From: Warburgia ugandensis
Lineage: Eukaryota > Streptophyta > Magnoliopsida > Canellales > Canellaceae
Length of the DNA: 64,000 nt
Direction: 5' to 3'
Assembly (NCBI GenBank): GCA_035236585.1
Contig: CP141128.1
Coordinates: forward strand, 25,697,618 to 25,761,617
Shown: piece by piece, positions 1-12,260 of the stretch
Layout: every line of letters begins with the position of its first letter
How positions within the stretch are numbered: the first letter of the stretch is position 1
The notes under the pieces: model-generated
The model's database searches: none
Told to the model about the DNA's origin: nothing
Seen by the model: the letters and a program-made list of their open reading frames with translations, nothing else
Made by a program: the position numbers and the translations under genes

Positions 1-316
1 CGAGACACTCATAGGGCTTGATTATGCACAGCATTCTATGATCATGACATGCATAATATTTTTCTATGGACACAGACTTTTGTTATTGTGATGGATGTGT
101 ATCCATGTGTTTCATGTCGTGCATGCTATAACACTCAGATTTGATAATGATTTGTTTAGCTCATGATTTCTTGATTTATCCATTATGGATGTTTGATGTT
201 TCACATGCTTTGTATACATTCATCTTATGAGATTTCACCATGATTATGATACTTCCTGTCATGTGATTTTATTATATTTCTATTGAATGTGATCAGCTAC
301 ACAAGCGATAGCTTGC

Positions 317-346
317 TGAGCCATTGCTTTGTTTTGCAATGCCTCA
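317..346 (+). other. LTR hairpin (TGAG...CTCA)
   Basis: TGAGCCATTGC pairs with GCAATGCCTCA around an 8-nt loop, with one C-C mismatch. It occupies the place of the hairpins in the E1, E2 and S2 LTRs, a few hundred bases before the LTR end. See the finding on the covarying hairpin. Confidence 0.5.
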
Positions 347-605
347 TATTTAGATAGCAATAGCGCTAAGAGAAATTAGGTGGAGTAGCATGGATTAGAG
401 CGAGGACCACGTGGATTATCTGCATTTTGTATTTTAGAGACTTATTTAGTGTACGTCTCTTAGACTTGTGTTTAGATTTGTTGGGTTATGCATGGATGTT
501 GACATTTTGGATAGATTGGACCCACACTACTTGTATAGTGTACCTTTACTTGCAGATGTGTATATGACATGGTAATCATGGATGGACCGTGGGGGATTTT
601 AGACA

Positions 606-606
<1 letters not shown>

Positions 607-645
<39 letters not shown>
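607..645. repeat. (ATT)13 microsatellite
   Basis: Thirteen uninterrupted ATT units inside the LTR fragment. A short interrupted ATT run also occurs near 838-850. Confidence 0.97.
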
Positions 646-886
646 GCCTTTTCATGACTTTGTATGATTTGTGTGGTTTCACTTTGAGTATTCTCAGTGT
701 ACCAACGATTTGATTTCTATTTATTGTTGTGGTTTTGGGTATTGGATGATCCTTAGGGATTTCTTTCGAACGCTACATTATTTATGTTAATTACAAGTTT
801 TTACTTTCAGGGATCCCACCTATTTTTTAAAGAAAATTATTATTATTATGTATTGGAAAAAGGTTTATAAAACCTAGGGTGTCACA

Positions 887-3800
887 GTTGATTACCTTAT
901 CATCATTAATGAGCTTAGGCTCCTCATGCTTAGATATGTCAGGTGGAACTTCCAACTAATCCCTATGCCATCATTGTCGAGTAGAAGAATTATTAATCAA
1001 TATAAAAGTTTTCACTGAAGACATTCAATTTCACCATGAAAATAAAAATAAAACTAGTAGTGCTTTAGTAGTTTAGGCAGTAGATGTGGTAAGGAGGAGG
1101 TTGGTGTCTATAGTGCATGCCACTACTTCTAATTAACATTTGATACCAATAATAAACAATTAAATTGAGGTCTCCAAAATTTTTTGTTGAAGATGGTGGC
1201 ATGACAACATATATACCTTAGACTTTCAAAGAATAACATATCATTCCAGTCAAGCTGTGATGTCCAATAGCCACCCCAATAGTATAAAGTCTAGGTGAGC
1301 ATCCTCTGCCATAGGTTACAACAATAGTAATGATGTTGTCGATGTCAATTAAAGCTAACATGAATTAATTCATCTACAGATAAAAAATAATTGATACATA
1401 AGAATGGATGAGGTAGAAAAATTAATTGGACAATGAAAAAGTAAACATGTGTTTATCATATACCTCCTTGACCAGATTTTCCTATTCAGAGGGTGTAAGT
1501 AGCACTTTATCATCTTCTTAAGTAGGAGAATTGTAGCTAATGTGTGACTATGGTTTTGGGAAAGTAAGAGTTAGATCAAGACCAATCATATTTTGGATAT
1601 CTCCCATTATATCTAGCTTTAACTTCTTGTATAACTTCATTTAGAGTTTTACTTTTATTTGGTTGTACTACTTATCATCAACTTTAGGTTGTAAGCAAAG
1701 TATTTGGAAGGAAGAAAACTGTATCTTTGGCCCCTTACATGGTGAAGGCATTCCTCCTTGTTGACCAAATCATATATAGGATGTTATCTTTTGCAGTAGT
1801 GCTACTCAGAATCATTATAGATGTGGTTTCTTAGGTCAACTCTTCCTACACAATTTATAATAACATAATCAATTTTGTTCATTAGTCTACAATTATATAT
1901 AATTCTAAAAATATGACAAGGTAGACACATGCAACCACTCCTTATTTTTGAATCAACTTGTGCAGCAACATCATTTTTATAGGTCTGGGCCTTATGCCCC
2001 TCCAAATGCACCATTTTCCATACGATGGCACTGTTAATGGGATGCATAGTCCTAGATTTCTTTTTCTTTCAAAAGAAACACTAAAGTTAGGTAATCAAAT
2101 ATAACTCAGGTATAACTAGAAAGAAATGAACTCTCATAAATACTTCTTCTTGTTCTTCTAACCTTGCTTAGCCAACATAGAGAAGTGGTGCTACATCTGA
2201 TTCATCACACACATCTTTCTCCCTTGAGCACTCTTTTCCTACATTTGATGTAATGGAAGCTAATTAAGAACCATACTAGGTAATAATTAAGTCAATATAA
2301 CATTACTTTATTACATACCTCAAATTTAGGAGACAAGTAGCACTTTACAAATTCATTCAATGCAACCTCATCAATGATGTTAGAATATAGGTTAGGGAAT
2401 TTGTATAGCCTTGATGGATCATCTATAGATTTAGATACATAACCAAAGCCTTGCAAAGCATGTTTCCTCTTATAATCAAATACGTTAAAGGTAGATAATA
2501 ATAGAAACAAACATGTTCTATTTGGAAATTACAGGATAAGTTATTTATTATATTGAGCATTTATGTATCTTCACCATTGAGTCTTTGATTGTTGGTGACA
2601 TGTATTTAATCATCACAAGTAATAGGCACCATGCCTCTTACCATGCAGTAAAGGTAATTGATATAGGTGGCTACATGGTCAGCTATCTCATGCCACTTAA
2701 TCTCATTCTTAACAGAATCTTTTATTCACTCTAACTTTCTACTAATAATATTTTCTATTGCTATTCATCCTCTACCCTTTCTCTTATGAGGGCTGCTTGG
2801 ATTGGACTATTCTTCATGTGTAATATAGTCAATTAGATAATCCAATTATATTACCTAAAAAAGGGGGGTATTTTTTTCTTTTTTATTTTTCTACAATACC
2901 TTTTATAGGGTCAATTGAGGTCAAATGATAAATTATCGATCATGACATCAAGTTGAAGACCAATAACTTGATTCAATTGAGCTAGCTTGGGAAAGCTAGG
3001 AGTATACATAAGTTATAAATGATTTGGTATGAAGTAAAGATGAAGATTAAATAGTATGACTAACTTAGTAAGGATGGGAAGTTATTTAATATCATATATA
3101 GAGTAAGGTTAAATAGGAGACATGATTGGATAGTCAAACTCCTTAGCTTGGCTTAAGATGAGATGGACCTAATGATAATGAGGATGGATGGAATGGAAGG
3201 GCTAAAGTGAATACCTAAGTGTCAACATCTATGTACAAGTAAGATAATGAACTACTATATAGTATAAGGCCCATAAAAAAGTAAGTTGAAGAATCATAAA
3301 ATGAACAACTTGGTTTAAGTGACTAAGATAAAGATTAGGTGATTAGCATATAGCACAACCATATCCTAGCCTTAGTATTGAGTAAAGAGAAAGTATAGTG
3401 AGATAGTGACTAAGAATATTATAACATGTTGGGAGAGGGAAGGATAGAATTGAGGTGTAGGGAAGAATTGATGATAAACATTGTAAGATGTAGACCATGA
3501 CCATACATGTGTAATTAGACAAAAGTAAAAGACCTAACTAACTAATTATAGTGAAGACTAGCGGTGTGAATGAACTAAGGTGTAGAATGCTAAATGGTGA
3601 AAATAGAACCAATGTGTAATTGAAAATAAAAGTAAGTAAAGGGGTACAAAGTGGGAATGCAATAGATTAGAAATTATATAATCAAAAGAGAGAAAGAGAG
3701 AAAGAGTTGGAATGATGCTTATGGATGGAGCCTCACCTATGGATAAGAGAATGAATGTTAAGTAGGTGCTTGCATGAGTAATGCATTGAGGAGGTATTGC

Positions 3801-4056
3801 TTAGCTAGTGGAATGTTAAATTCCATTAGGATACTAAGTTCGCATTTAGATACTAAGAAATGACACACATGGTAAGTGAGTGTACTAACATGGTGAGCTA
3901 GTACACTAACTTAGAGGGGAACATATGTTCTAAGTGGGTGTGCTAGTACATTCTAAGTAGGTGTGTTAATATATTGCTATGGGTATGCTAACATAAAGAA
4001 TTAATATGTTAACCATATAGAAAGATACTTTCATCTAAGTAAAATATCTAGGTGAC
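887..4056. other. Unassigned repeat-like DNA without an intact gene
   Basis: AT-rich sequence between the LTR end at 886 and the Tat-like fragment at 4057. No LTR, primer site or recognised domain was found. The left part has decayed coding traces on the minus strand, described separately. The right part (about 2900-4056) is low in complexity. It repeats loosely related words such as GTGTGCTAGTACATTCTAAG and GTGTGTTAATATATT near 3860-3990, suggesting old tandem duplication. A G6 run followed by T-rich sequence lies at about 2863-2895. Confidence 0.5.
1440..2830 (-). pseudogene. Decayed minus-strand coding traces, family unknown
   Basis: Reading the minus strand gives patches that look protein-coding but are split by stops and frame changes. 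An open stretch at 1802-2047 contains WKMVHLEGHKAQ. Another lies at 2292-2510 and contains KRKHALQGFGYVS. A further patch near 1560-1640 reads KLKLDIMGDIQNMIG. Around 2640-2720 the minus strand reads EIKWHEIADHVATYINYLY. The order is consistent with one old gene read right to left. I do not recognise the family. A W-x-x-V-H pattern occurs in some plant DNA-transposon proteins, but that is too weak for a call. No terminal inverted repeat was found. Confidence 0.25.
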
Positions 4057-4440
4057 TAATGGGTGGGAATGTAGACAAGAGTGCTTGAGGCAACCATATC
4101 AACTTCCTCAGAGTATTTTGACCAAGATGTACAAATAACAATAATGTTAACTATTGGACTATGTTGTCCATTAACTGTTAGTGGAGGAAACAGTATAGCT
4201 TGATCTTGGGCATGATTTGGCAAAGGATTACTTTGCACCTTTGGGGCTTCATCTAAAGTTTTTCCAAAAAAATGTCTCCATTGTTAATGTATCCTTGTGA
4301 AATATTTTAGAAAATTGTACAATTATCAACTATATGGACAATTCTTAGTGACACTCAAAACGATACATTTTTTGTAAGGGTTTGATGCCAAGATGATTGG
4401 GGGTAAAAGCCAGTCCGTTTGGTAACATTTGTGTCTCAAA
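4057..4440 (-). pseudogene. Tat/Ogre-like gag-protease junction fragment, copy 1
   Basis: The minus strand at 4056-4238 encodes a piece with NPLPNHA and GQHSPIVNII. The NPLPxH motif is typical of the segment ahead of the protease in Tat/Ogre-type Ty3/gypsy polyproteins (family knowledge). The same region occurs, more completely, at 17805-18195 in the same orientation, and the two match along about 380 bp. Similarity stops abruptly at both ends. At about 4440 the sequence switches to an Athila-like LTR. At 4056 it runs into unassigned DNA. This is a small inactive fragment. Confidence 0.55.
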
Positions 4441-4444
4441 CAAA

Positions 4445-5678
4445 TTCTTTTCATTTTTATTCACTCAAGACTTAAGTTTAATCATCTCTAGAAGAGACAA
4501 TCAAGAGAAGAGGTAGCTTAGAACCTTGAATTTTTCCCTTGAAATTCAAGTTTTTTTTTTTTTTTTTTCTGTTGTTTGGCCTTAGTTTTAGGTCCACTTT
4601 CCATATCTACTTCATCATCTTAGCCATCTTCTCTCTTAAATTCCATTCTAGATTTTCCTTGCATGTTAGCTGAATTTAGTATGTGATCATTATATCAAAA
4701 TTAATTTATTGTTTGTATTAGGATTTAGGCCATAGTTTATTGTGCAATTTCTAGAAATAGTACATGTATTATGTGCAGGATTTTGGATGTAATTTGATGT
4801 TGATTTAATAAAGTTCCTTAAGGTTTCTTATGGAATATTTCTTTCATAAAATTACTTTAGATTTGGGTTGTTTCATTCAATAAAATTTGTGTTTTCAATT
4901 TCTTTCTTATGCTTGAATTGTTTGATATTCTTATGTAGTTGAAATCTAGAATTTTTCTCTCCTTAAATTTATGCTTTCTTTCCACCCATCTAATTATTGT
5001 TTTTGAGTGAATCCTTTAGAACCCATTTAGCTTTTCATGTTGTTCATTAGATCCAACATCCATCAATTACTTGCATGACAATTCACTTAAAATACATCAA
5101 TTTTGGGTATTTTTGGGGACCTAGAACCATGCGCACCACCATCCATGGACCATGCAGATGGTACTAGGTTAAATTACCTTTCGCTTCTTATTTAATTTAG
5201 TTGCACAGTCTTGATAGTAATTATTAATTTAATCATTTTCATATTGTTTTAGATTTAGAAAGTTTCCTTTTTTAATTTTAGCATGTTTTATTTTCTGTAA
5301 GTTTTAAGTTAGGTGTGTTAATTTAAGAAAGTTTCTAATTTGAGTCATTTCCTTAAGATTAGTTGCCTAATTTGATTTGTTCTAATTTAGCATTAGTTTC
5401 TTTATGTTAAATGCATGTTACTTAGGTTAGTTTCATTGCTTACTCTTGGTTTTTAGTAAGTTCCTTTTAAGTTTAGTCTTTAATTCCATACATGTTTCCA
5501 TTTCATGTTACTTTAAATTCTTAGTTTGCTCACAACTCTTTCTCATTGGCTAAAGTTAAGTGATCTAAATAGAATCTAATCTACAGAAAATCTGTGAGAT
5601 TCCACATGGGATGGACTTTTCTTGCATGAATATACTACATTGGTCCACGCACTTGTTAGTATTTTTAAAGCTACATCA
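4445..5678 (+). repeat. Athila-like LTR fragment (3' half), A1
   Basis: Matches the 3' half of the complete Athila-like LTR at 23548-26210, from the ATTCACTCAAGACTTAA stretch through to the terminal TTTTTAAAGCTACATCA. The 3' end has the conserved ATACTACATTG...CACTTG segment seen just before the end of Athila-type LTRs. It starts at a junction with the Tat-like fragment and stops exactly at the LTR terminus, where the reverse-oriented chromovirus LTR S1 begins. A T-run of about 20 bases lies at 4549-4568. It probably represents the 5' LTR of the A1 body whose gag resumes at 10159. Confidence 0.75.
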
Positions 5679-8600
5679 TTCAAGAAACATAATAATTGAC
5701 AAGGTAATTCCAATACTTCATAATCTCATTATCCTTAAACATACTCTTTACTTTGTAAGTTATGTATATCTATATACATACTTACCCTTCATAGGTAAAC
5801 TAGTCAAATTTGTGAAAGTAGTCAAATATCATTTCCAACTAAGCTGATCAATTCTCCTCATTTTGAGAATTTAGTATTATAGCTAATCTTATACTGGGAA
5901 TTTCCCTTCTTGGGAAATATTGGTAATATACAATTACCTAGCATTTCATTATGCTACAACATAAGGCATGTAACAATGCCTATTCTCATATGCATCACAG
6001 TGCAAAATAATAAAAAAGGTTGCTATATTGCAGTCTGATCCGTACTAGCACGCTCGGATAACTGCCCTGCTCACCACTGATACCACGGTGGAAAATATTA
6101 TGTCGCTGCCCGTATGGGGGGGTAAGACTTTCACAGTGGTGGCCTTCCCATAATTACCACCACCCGACTTTTAGCCTCTCTTTGGGCAAGGTATCATCAT
6201 ATCATCAAATTTCAAGGAGCGGGTGGCCAAACCCTCATAACTCCTCTAGCAATAGCATTCCCCTAGGCTTATGCCTATTAAAACAAACTCACAAGCCTCC
6301 AAGCTTGTATGTGAAATAGATTTCATATGTATCAGACCATATGTCTGTTTACTTAGGGCTGAAATATTCTCTAGTTCCCTATTCACTTATAGTTTAGTCC
6401 TTAACCATCTTATATGTGTTTGGTTGGATCATAAGGTTTTCAAGAGATTTAATATAAGTATTAACATTACTCTCGTCAGCATAAGATCATGAGTACAATC
6501 ATGTATATCTCATGTAAATGCATTCATCAAATCCTCCTACCTTTAAGGATTGATCTCTTTTCCCCAATCTTCCATGATCCTGACTGATGTATGTAATCTG
6601 CACATCCATACATATTGTCAATATATAAATTTTGAACAATCCTATTGATCACTAGATCTAATGTTTAGAATGATCTTTAGATCATTCATATCTAAGTATG
6701 TTTCTATCTCTAAGTCTTTGTGTGTCCGTCTCCTTGATCTTGATCTTTCATAGATCCATTGATTGACAATCTACACATGTTGATAAAGATCAAGGTCCTA
6801 GATCTTTTATCATCTAGTTCTTCTTTGATCTAAGTTCAGTTATTAGATTATCCCTAAGAAGGATGATCTTGGTCTTCTTCCTCGATCATCTTTCATCAAG
6901 GGTTTGGATTATCTAATCTAATGAACTATAACAAGTACACTAATAAACATGCATACTAAGTACAATATAATATTCTATTACTTATTGTTCTTGATCATCC
7001 AAGATCTAATGGATCTTGTTTGATCATCCTTATCTTACTTACTATTTTTATTAGGGTTAGGTCATTTACTAACCTTTTATGTTCTTATTATTATTATTCA
7101 ACCAGTTAATGTGCTGGTTGAAGGTAACTTATTCAAGCCGAAATCTAGACTGCTCCTCTTATTTCCAATTGGCTAAGGCTTACTAGCCGAATGGGTAAAC
7201 ACAAAGTGGTTACTTCAATCCTCATGTAAGGAGGCATTTAGACCTCACAAACGTCAACGAAAGGTAGGGGAAGAGCGAGGCTCCATTAAATAACCCCCTT
7301 AATCACTATGTTCATCATTCACTAGAATGACCATAGCTCAACCTTTCATAAGGTTCCTATAAGCATGTTTACCCTAAGTACTCTTTCTAATGGATTTTAA
7401 TTAAGTCCATGAATATTTATAATGTCATTCATGGGATTTATTATTCTTTTCCTAGTTTGGGCCAAGGATTTGATAATCCTTATATTGTCCTACTAACTAT
7501 AGCCCTTACTAATTATGTCCAAAGTACTCCATTCTTATTTGTGTCATGAAACTCTACTTTCTCATTAGATTACATTTTTTATGTTTTATGCTCTTTATCT
7601 CATAACAAGTAGATCTACTAATAACATTTAACCATAAATGAATTATAAATTCAAAGCATAAAACTACATAATTTAACATTTAATGATAATGAGGCAAGGT
7701 ACTTAAAATTACTCTAACATGATTTCCAACTAATATACCTTAATAACTCAATTTAAACTAACATGGACTTAAGGTATAATCTCATACTATAGTATAAACT
7801 TATATGAAATTCTAGCATTGTGCTAAGTTAGAATGGCATGAACTCATACTAAAGTACCCGTAAGATAATTAAATCTAGCACCTTCTGATAACAATCAAAA
7901 TCACATATCATGCTAAAGTCTAAATGTTATACTAGCATGCTTTATAACATAATCATATTTAAAATGCTATTATATAAAATGAAACTAATTACATTAACAT
8001 TTTTAGAAACCTTTACTTATGATCCAACCATTTGATCTTAGATCTTTTCCTTTGATTAAGGGCATTAGTTATATTTAGAGGATTTTCTTTATTAAGGTCC
8101 AAAGAGCATATTGATCCATTTTTGTCATAATCCATCCATTATTTCTTGGATTTCATTATATCAACATTCATTTTATCCATCCCAAGGATCTGATCACACT
8201 TGATCTCATTGATCAAGTGGGTCCCTTTTGTATTTTTAGGGTTTTTCTACCATAATGGGTAGATCCCTTAATATATCTCAGATATGTCCAACTAAACCAG
8301 AGATATCACTTTATTTCAATAGTATATCATTAGTAAAACCTATTTCCAAGATCTTATCATCTCAAATCTTGAAGATCTTGGTAATTGGAAACTTGTTTCT
8401 TTAATACAGAAAGTTGTATTACATAATTTCTAGATTTTATCATTACATCAGAAAACAGAGGTTTTAGGCTTTCCATAGCTTCTTTCCGATCTCAATTTGG
8501 AGTTCATATAGCTCTAGAATGTGATTTGGAAGTTCACACTCCTTCTTAGGGCCTGGATTTGATCTGGGCCCAAGGAACGGACAACCCAGATTAGTCATGC

Positions 8601-10158
8601 GGAACGAGTCGGGCGGAATGCGCTCAGTTTGTCAGGCGCGTCCGCTGTGATGAAATTCAGAAGCACCATCACGGGGCATCCACGGACGCAGACGGGACAA
8701 GCGGGGCGCTTGTTGTCCGTGCGCTTGTCAACGGGACGCTGTGGGGCGCGCGTCCGCTCGCTGTTTTAATGGACGCGCTATCGTACCGCTTGGGATGATG
8801 TCCCACGCGCAGCATACACAGAACATTTTCACGGTCGCCATTTCTGACAATGCGTCACGTGTGTGTCTTGGGAGCTGTTAGATCTGGAGATCAGACAGTC
8901 CATTCTAGACCGTCCAATCAATCCTCTCTCAATTGGGGGCCCAAAACGTCTCCGATCATTGTGAAAATTCTACCGTAGGGGTTTTGGACCCTTCTGGATC
9001 TATTGGTTGAGTCAGAATTTTCATCTGAGTGCTCTGTAATCCTGAATTAAGGGTTCTATTATTACTTTATTTTTACCTTTTTTATCATCAAAATAAATTA
9101 CAGTAAACTAAAAATTACATAAACTAGTATTAAACATCTATAGAAAGTATTCCCACCTACCTGATTGGAGAAAAAACCTTGGTTATATGCCCAATTTAAA
9201 AAGAATAGCTTGTTGATGAAGATATGGCCTAAGATCCACATTTCTTGCAAATTCCCGTTGTTTGAACCATTGGATCTTGAAATTGATTTGGGGGTTTTGT
9301 AGATAAGATATGGTGGGAAGTTTTGGATGGTATAATTGATGAAATTAGATCTGGAACAGAGTGCCTAATTGATTTTAGGTCTCTTGTTCCAATCTAAAAA
9401 GAAAAAGAAAATGAAAAGAGATATCTCTTGGAAATTTTGGGTTTTTGGGGAGGTATATAGGTCTAATTTTTTAGGGAGAGTGAAGAAAATTTTGTGGGGA
9501 TTTTATGAGCATTTTTGGAAGGTTTTTGGGGTTGTATTTATAGGCATTTTGGTATTTTTTTCATGATTATAATATTTAATTTTTTATTATTAAATGGCAT
9601 GAAAGTCTCCCATGCTCCATTTTCTCTTCCCCATGCTCCATTTTTCTTCCCCAAGACCAGATGGTGTTTGTTGACCCATGATTTCACGTGTGCTACTCAT
9701 AAGATTCGTTTTTGGGTCGCTTGTGGGCTCCATGTGGGCCCCACATGGTGTAAAAAGACCGTTTTGCCATTTATGTATAAAATTTTGGGTTTTGTTCCAT
9801 GATCTTGGATTTGAGTGTACTTAGTGGCGTTGGATTTGTATTTCTCAGTACATTCTAAATTTTGATGTCTCATATTTTCATTTTTGGGAGATTTTGATTT
9901 TTAGATAAAATTACTATTTTACCCTTTTGTCCAAGAAATGAAGAAACTTAAGAATTTTTCATCCAAATTTAGAATTTGTCGTGCTTATAGTCATTTTGAA
10001 GGGTTTGCTAAGTTTAATTTAAATTTTACATGTCTTATTATTTGATTATACTTTTATAAAAAGTATATTCTAAATAACCCTAATATTTCAGCCCAAAATA
10101 TCTGAAACTCAAACTTTATTGATTTTCTCAATCAATTACAAAAATTGGGGTTATTACA
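5679..10158 (-). mobile_element. S1: reverse-oriented, 3'-truncated giant LTR of the E1 family
   Basis: Reverse-complement copy of the E1 LTR. Its right end is the intact LTR start (TGTAATAACCCC read on the minus strand). Its left end stops about 460 bp short of the LTR terminus, at the segment matching E1 around 30830. It keeps the 88-bp block that is missing from the E1 5' LTR, the CpG-rich part (8560-8880) and the TATA box. CCTTT follows its intact end, but no matching duplication survives on the other side. It sits inside Athila-like A1, between the LTR end and gag. Open frames inside it are antisense to the LTR and decay between copies. Confidence 0.9.
9535..9542 (-). promoter_or_regulatory. 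TATA box of LTR S1
   Basis: Minus-strand TATAAATA in the context CCTATAAATACAAC, about 620 bp from the LTR start. The same position carries TATAAATA in the E1 5' LTR (27071) and in S2 (59865), but TATACATA in the E1 3' LTR. Conservation across divergent copies supports a core promoter role. Confidence 0.7.
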
Positions 10159-10870
10159 CCTTTAGTTACTCCCAACATTCTGTGGTCATGATAGAGAGGA
10201 TCAATACCTACATATCAAGGAGTTTCTTAATATTTGTGCCATATTCAAATGATAAAATGTTTTAGATGATTTTCTTAGCCTTAGGTTGTTTCCCTTTTCA
10301 TTAAAAGATAAGGCCAAATCATGGCTGAATTCTTTAGAGGCCAATTCCATTGCCACATGGGACTAGTTGTCTATGATGTTTCTGAGTAAATTCTTTCTTG
10401 TTCATATGCCCAATGCCCTTTGAAAGGAGATCTTTAATTTTCAGCAAAAACATGATGAACAATATTTTAAATGCCAGGAAAGGTGGAATGAATTGCTATA
10501 GAAATGTCCTCACCATGGATTTGAGAAATGGTCGCAAGTTTAATACTTCTTTGAGGCATTAACACCTCAAAATAGACAAATGGTAGATGCTGCTAGTGGA
10601 GGGGCCCTCATGCTAAAAACTGAAATAGAGGATTGGGAATTTTTCCAAACTTTAGTTAACAATTCCTAGCAATGGAACTATTCTAATGGGACAGAGAGAG
10701 AGAAATACCCAGCCTCAAAGGAAAGGAGGCCTATATGAAATAGGAGTGATCTCAAATATGTCATGTAAGCTTGATTCCTTGATTGAAAAATATGTAAGCT
10801 TGAATCCTTGCCTGAAAGATTTGGTAAGATTGAACACATATTCCAAGTCTTCATGCCTACTAATATGATC
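10159..10870 (+). pseudogene. A1 gag (Athila-like), capsid region, broken
   Basis: Translation gives an Athila-type Gag core: HDREDQYLHIKEF near the start, then FPFSLKDKAKSWL and CPHHGFEKW, then a VDAASGGALMLKT segment. These are hallmark stretches of Athila capsid proteins (family knowledge). Several in-frame stops, for example in the ATWD-stop-LS segment, interrupt it. The N-terminal part seen in A3 (51523-51720) is absent because S1 and a deletion occupy that place. A C-terminal piece at 10686-10868 contains KGGLYEIGVISNM, matching the region after the capsid in A3. The ancestral product packages retrotransposon RNA. Confidence 0.8.
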
Positions 10871-11564
10871 ACAAAACCTCAATAAGAAGTTTGTTCTATC
10901 TGTTCCAGCCTAGCACATTTAACTTTAACTTGTCCATCTAATAGTGTATATATTGCAAATCTATTGGAATAAGCAAAAGCTCTTAATGCATATCCCAGCC
11001 CTAGCAATAACCCTTACTCCAAAGCCTATAATCTAGGATGGGCTAGGCATCCTAACTTATCATGGTCAAACCAATTACTTGGGATGATGATCTATGAACA
11101 TCCTCATTCAGAATATTCCAAGGATTTCAACTTCACGATAGCCACCAAGTTTTCAACTTCCTCAACAAACACAAAAACCACCAATTGAGGATAATCTACA
11201 ATACATCATGAAAAAACTTGATGAAAATAGCAAAGCCTTACATCAAATCCAAAATGAGAGTCACAAAATATCAGTAGGTTAGAAAGGCAAATGGGTTAGT
11301 TGTCTGTTTCTTTAAGGAAAGAGAAAAAGGAAAGTTTTCTAGTTAGACTATTGCAAACCCTAAGGGTGAGTTAGAAATAAGGTCTAGTTCAAATAACCAA
11401 AGACCCCATGAGCAAGCAAAGTCCATTACAACACTTAGGAGTGGGCGTCAAGTGGATGATAAAGTAGGGCAGACTAAGGACAAAATAGAGGAGAATTAAC
11501 TAGCTAAAATATAGGGGAAAGAGGAAAGATAGAATGCTCCTACTCCATCATCAATTGTAGAAAT
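10871..11564 (+). pseudogene. A1 gag C-terminal/spacer region, decayed
   Basis: Aligns with 52440-52860 of A3: shared stretches include the CAACAAACACAAAAACC region, the AAATGGGTTAGTTGT segment and CCCCATGAGCAAGCAAAG. No open frame of useful length remains, and no zinc knuckle is visible. It lies between the Gag core and the protease/RT remnants and carries many stops. Confidence 0.6.
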
Positions 11565-12260
11565 GATCTAATGAAACTACCTTTCGGCAATATGAAAGTC
11601 AAGCTTATTGTATTTAATGCTAATCATCAACATCTAGACTTAGATGATTTCTGTGTAGTCAATTTAAATGAAGGTCTAATACACTAGATCCACTTGAGGC
11701 ATGTGCAGAACATTTTAGCTCTGACTTTGATATAGATAAGTCTATTGAAGAGGTAAATAATGTTTTGGATGTTGCACCTATAATGGATACCTCCAAATGG
11801 GGCCCTCATGTGGAACCACTTCATACATCAGAATCTATACCTGTTCCATCTATAGAAAAGCCACCCACCTTGGTCATTAAACCTTTACCTAAAAATTTAA
11901 AGTACTCTTACTTCAGACTTAATGAAACCTTGCCTATCATCATAGCCTCAAATCTAGAAGAAGAACAAGAGTGTAACTTCTTGATGTTCTTAGGGAACAT
12001 AAGACTACTCTAGGGTGGACCATAACAAATATTATAGGAATTAGTCCTATTGTGTGCATGCATAGAATCCATATAAATGAAAATTCCAAACCATCTAGGG
12101 AAACATAAAGGAGACTCAACCCTAATATGATGAAAGTAGTCAGAGATGAAGTGCATAAACTCTTAGATGTTAGTACTATCTACCCCATATCTGATAGTAC
12201 TTCAGTGAGCCTAGTTTAGGTTGTACCCAAGAAGTTGGGAGTCATGGTAATTAAGAATGA
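11565..12260 (+). pseudogene. A1 pol, protease end and RT N-terminus
   Basis: Begins with a MKLPFGNMKVK segment that follows the protease in Athila-type polyproteins. It continues with an open stretch at 11765-12013 containing KPLPKNLKYSY and NETLPIIIASNLE, the usual linker into reverse transcriptase. The next segment reads RLNPNMMKVVRDEV, then IYPISDST and VVPKKLGVMVIKNE, the first RT blocks. The RT palm, RNase H and the start of integrase are then missing: the sequence jumps at about 12262 straight to the integrase N-terminal region. A3 keeps about 1 kb here. A1 therefore suffered an internal deletion. Confidence 0.8.

Larger units (their letters stand above)
1..886 (+). repeat. 3' part of a chromovirus-like LTR, truncated by the window edge
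   Basis: The segment ends in GGTGTCACA followed by GTTG. This resembles the LTR ends of the two chromoviruses further right, which finish in GTCATCACA or GTCATGACA followed by GTTGG. About 570 bp before the end it has GCTTGCTGAG and a hairpin like the one in the giant LTRs at 30857 and 50255. No primer-binding site follows: after GTTG the sequence diverges (ATTACC), so the piece is either a solo LTR end or was broken at about 890. The 5' end of the LTR lies outside the window. The family assignment is by resemblance and is moderate. Confidence 0.55.
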
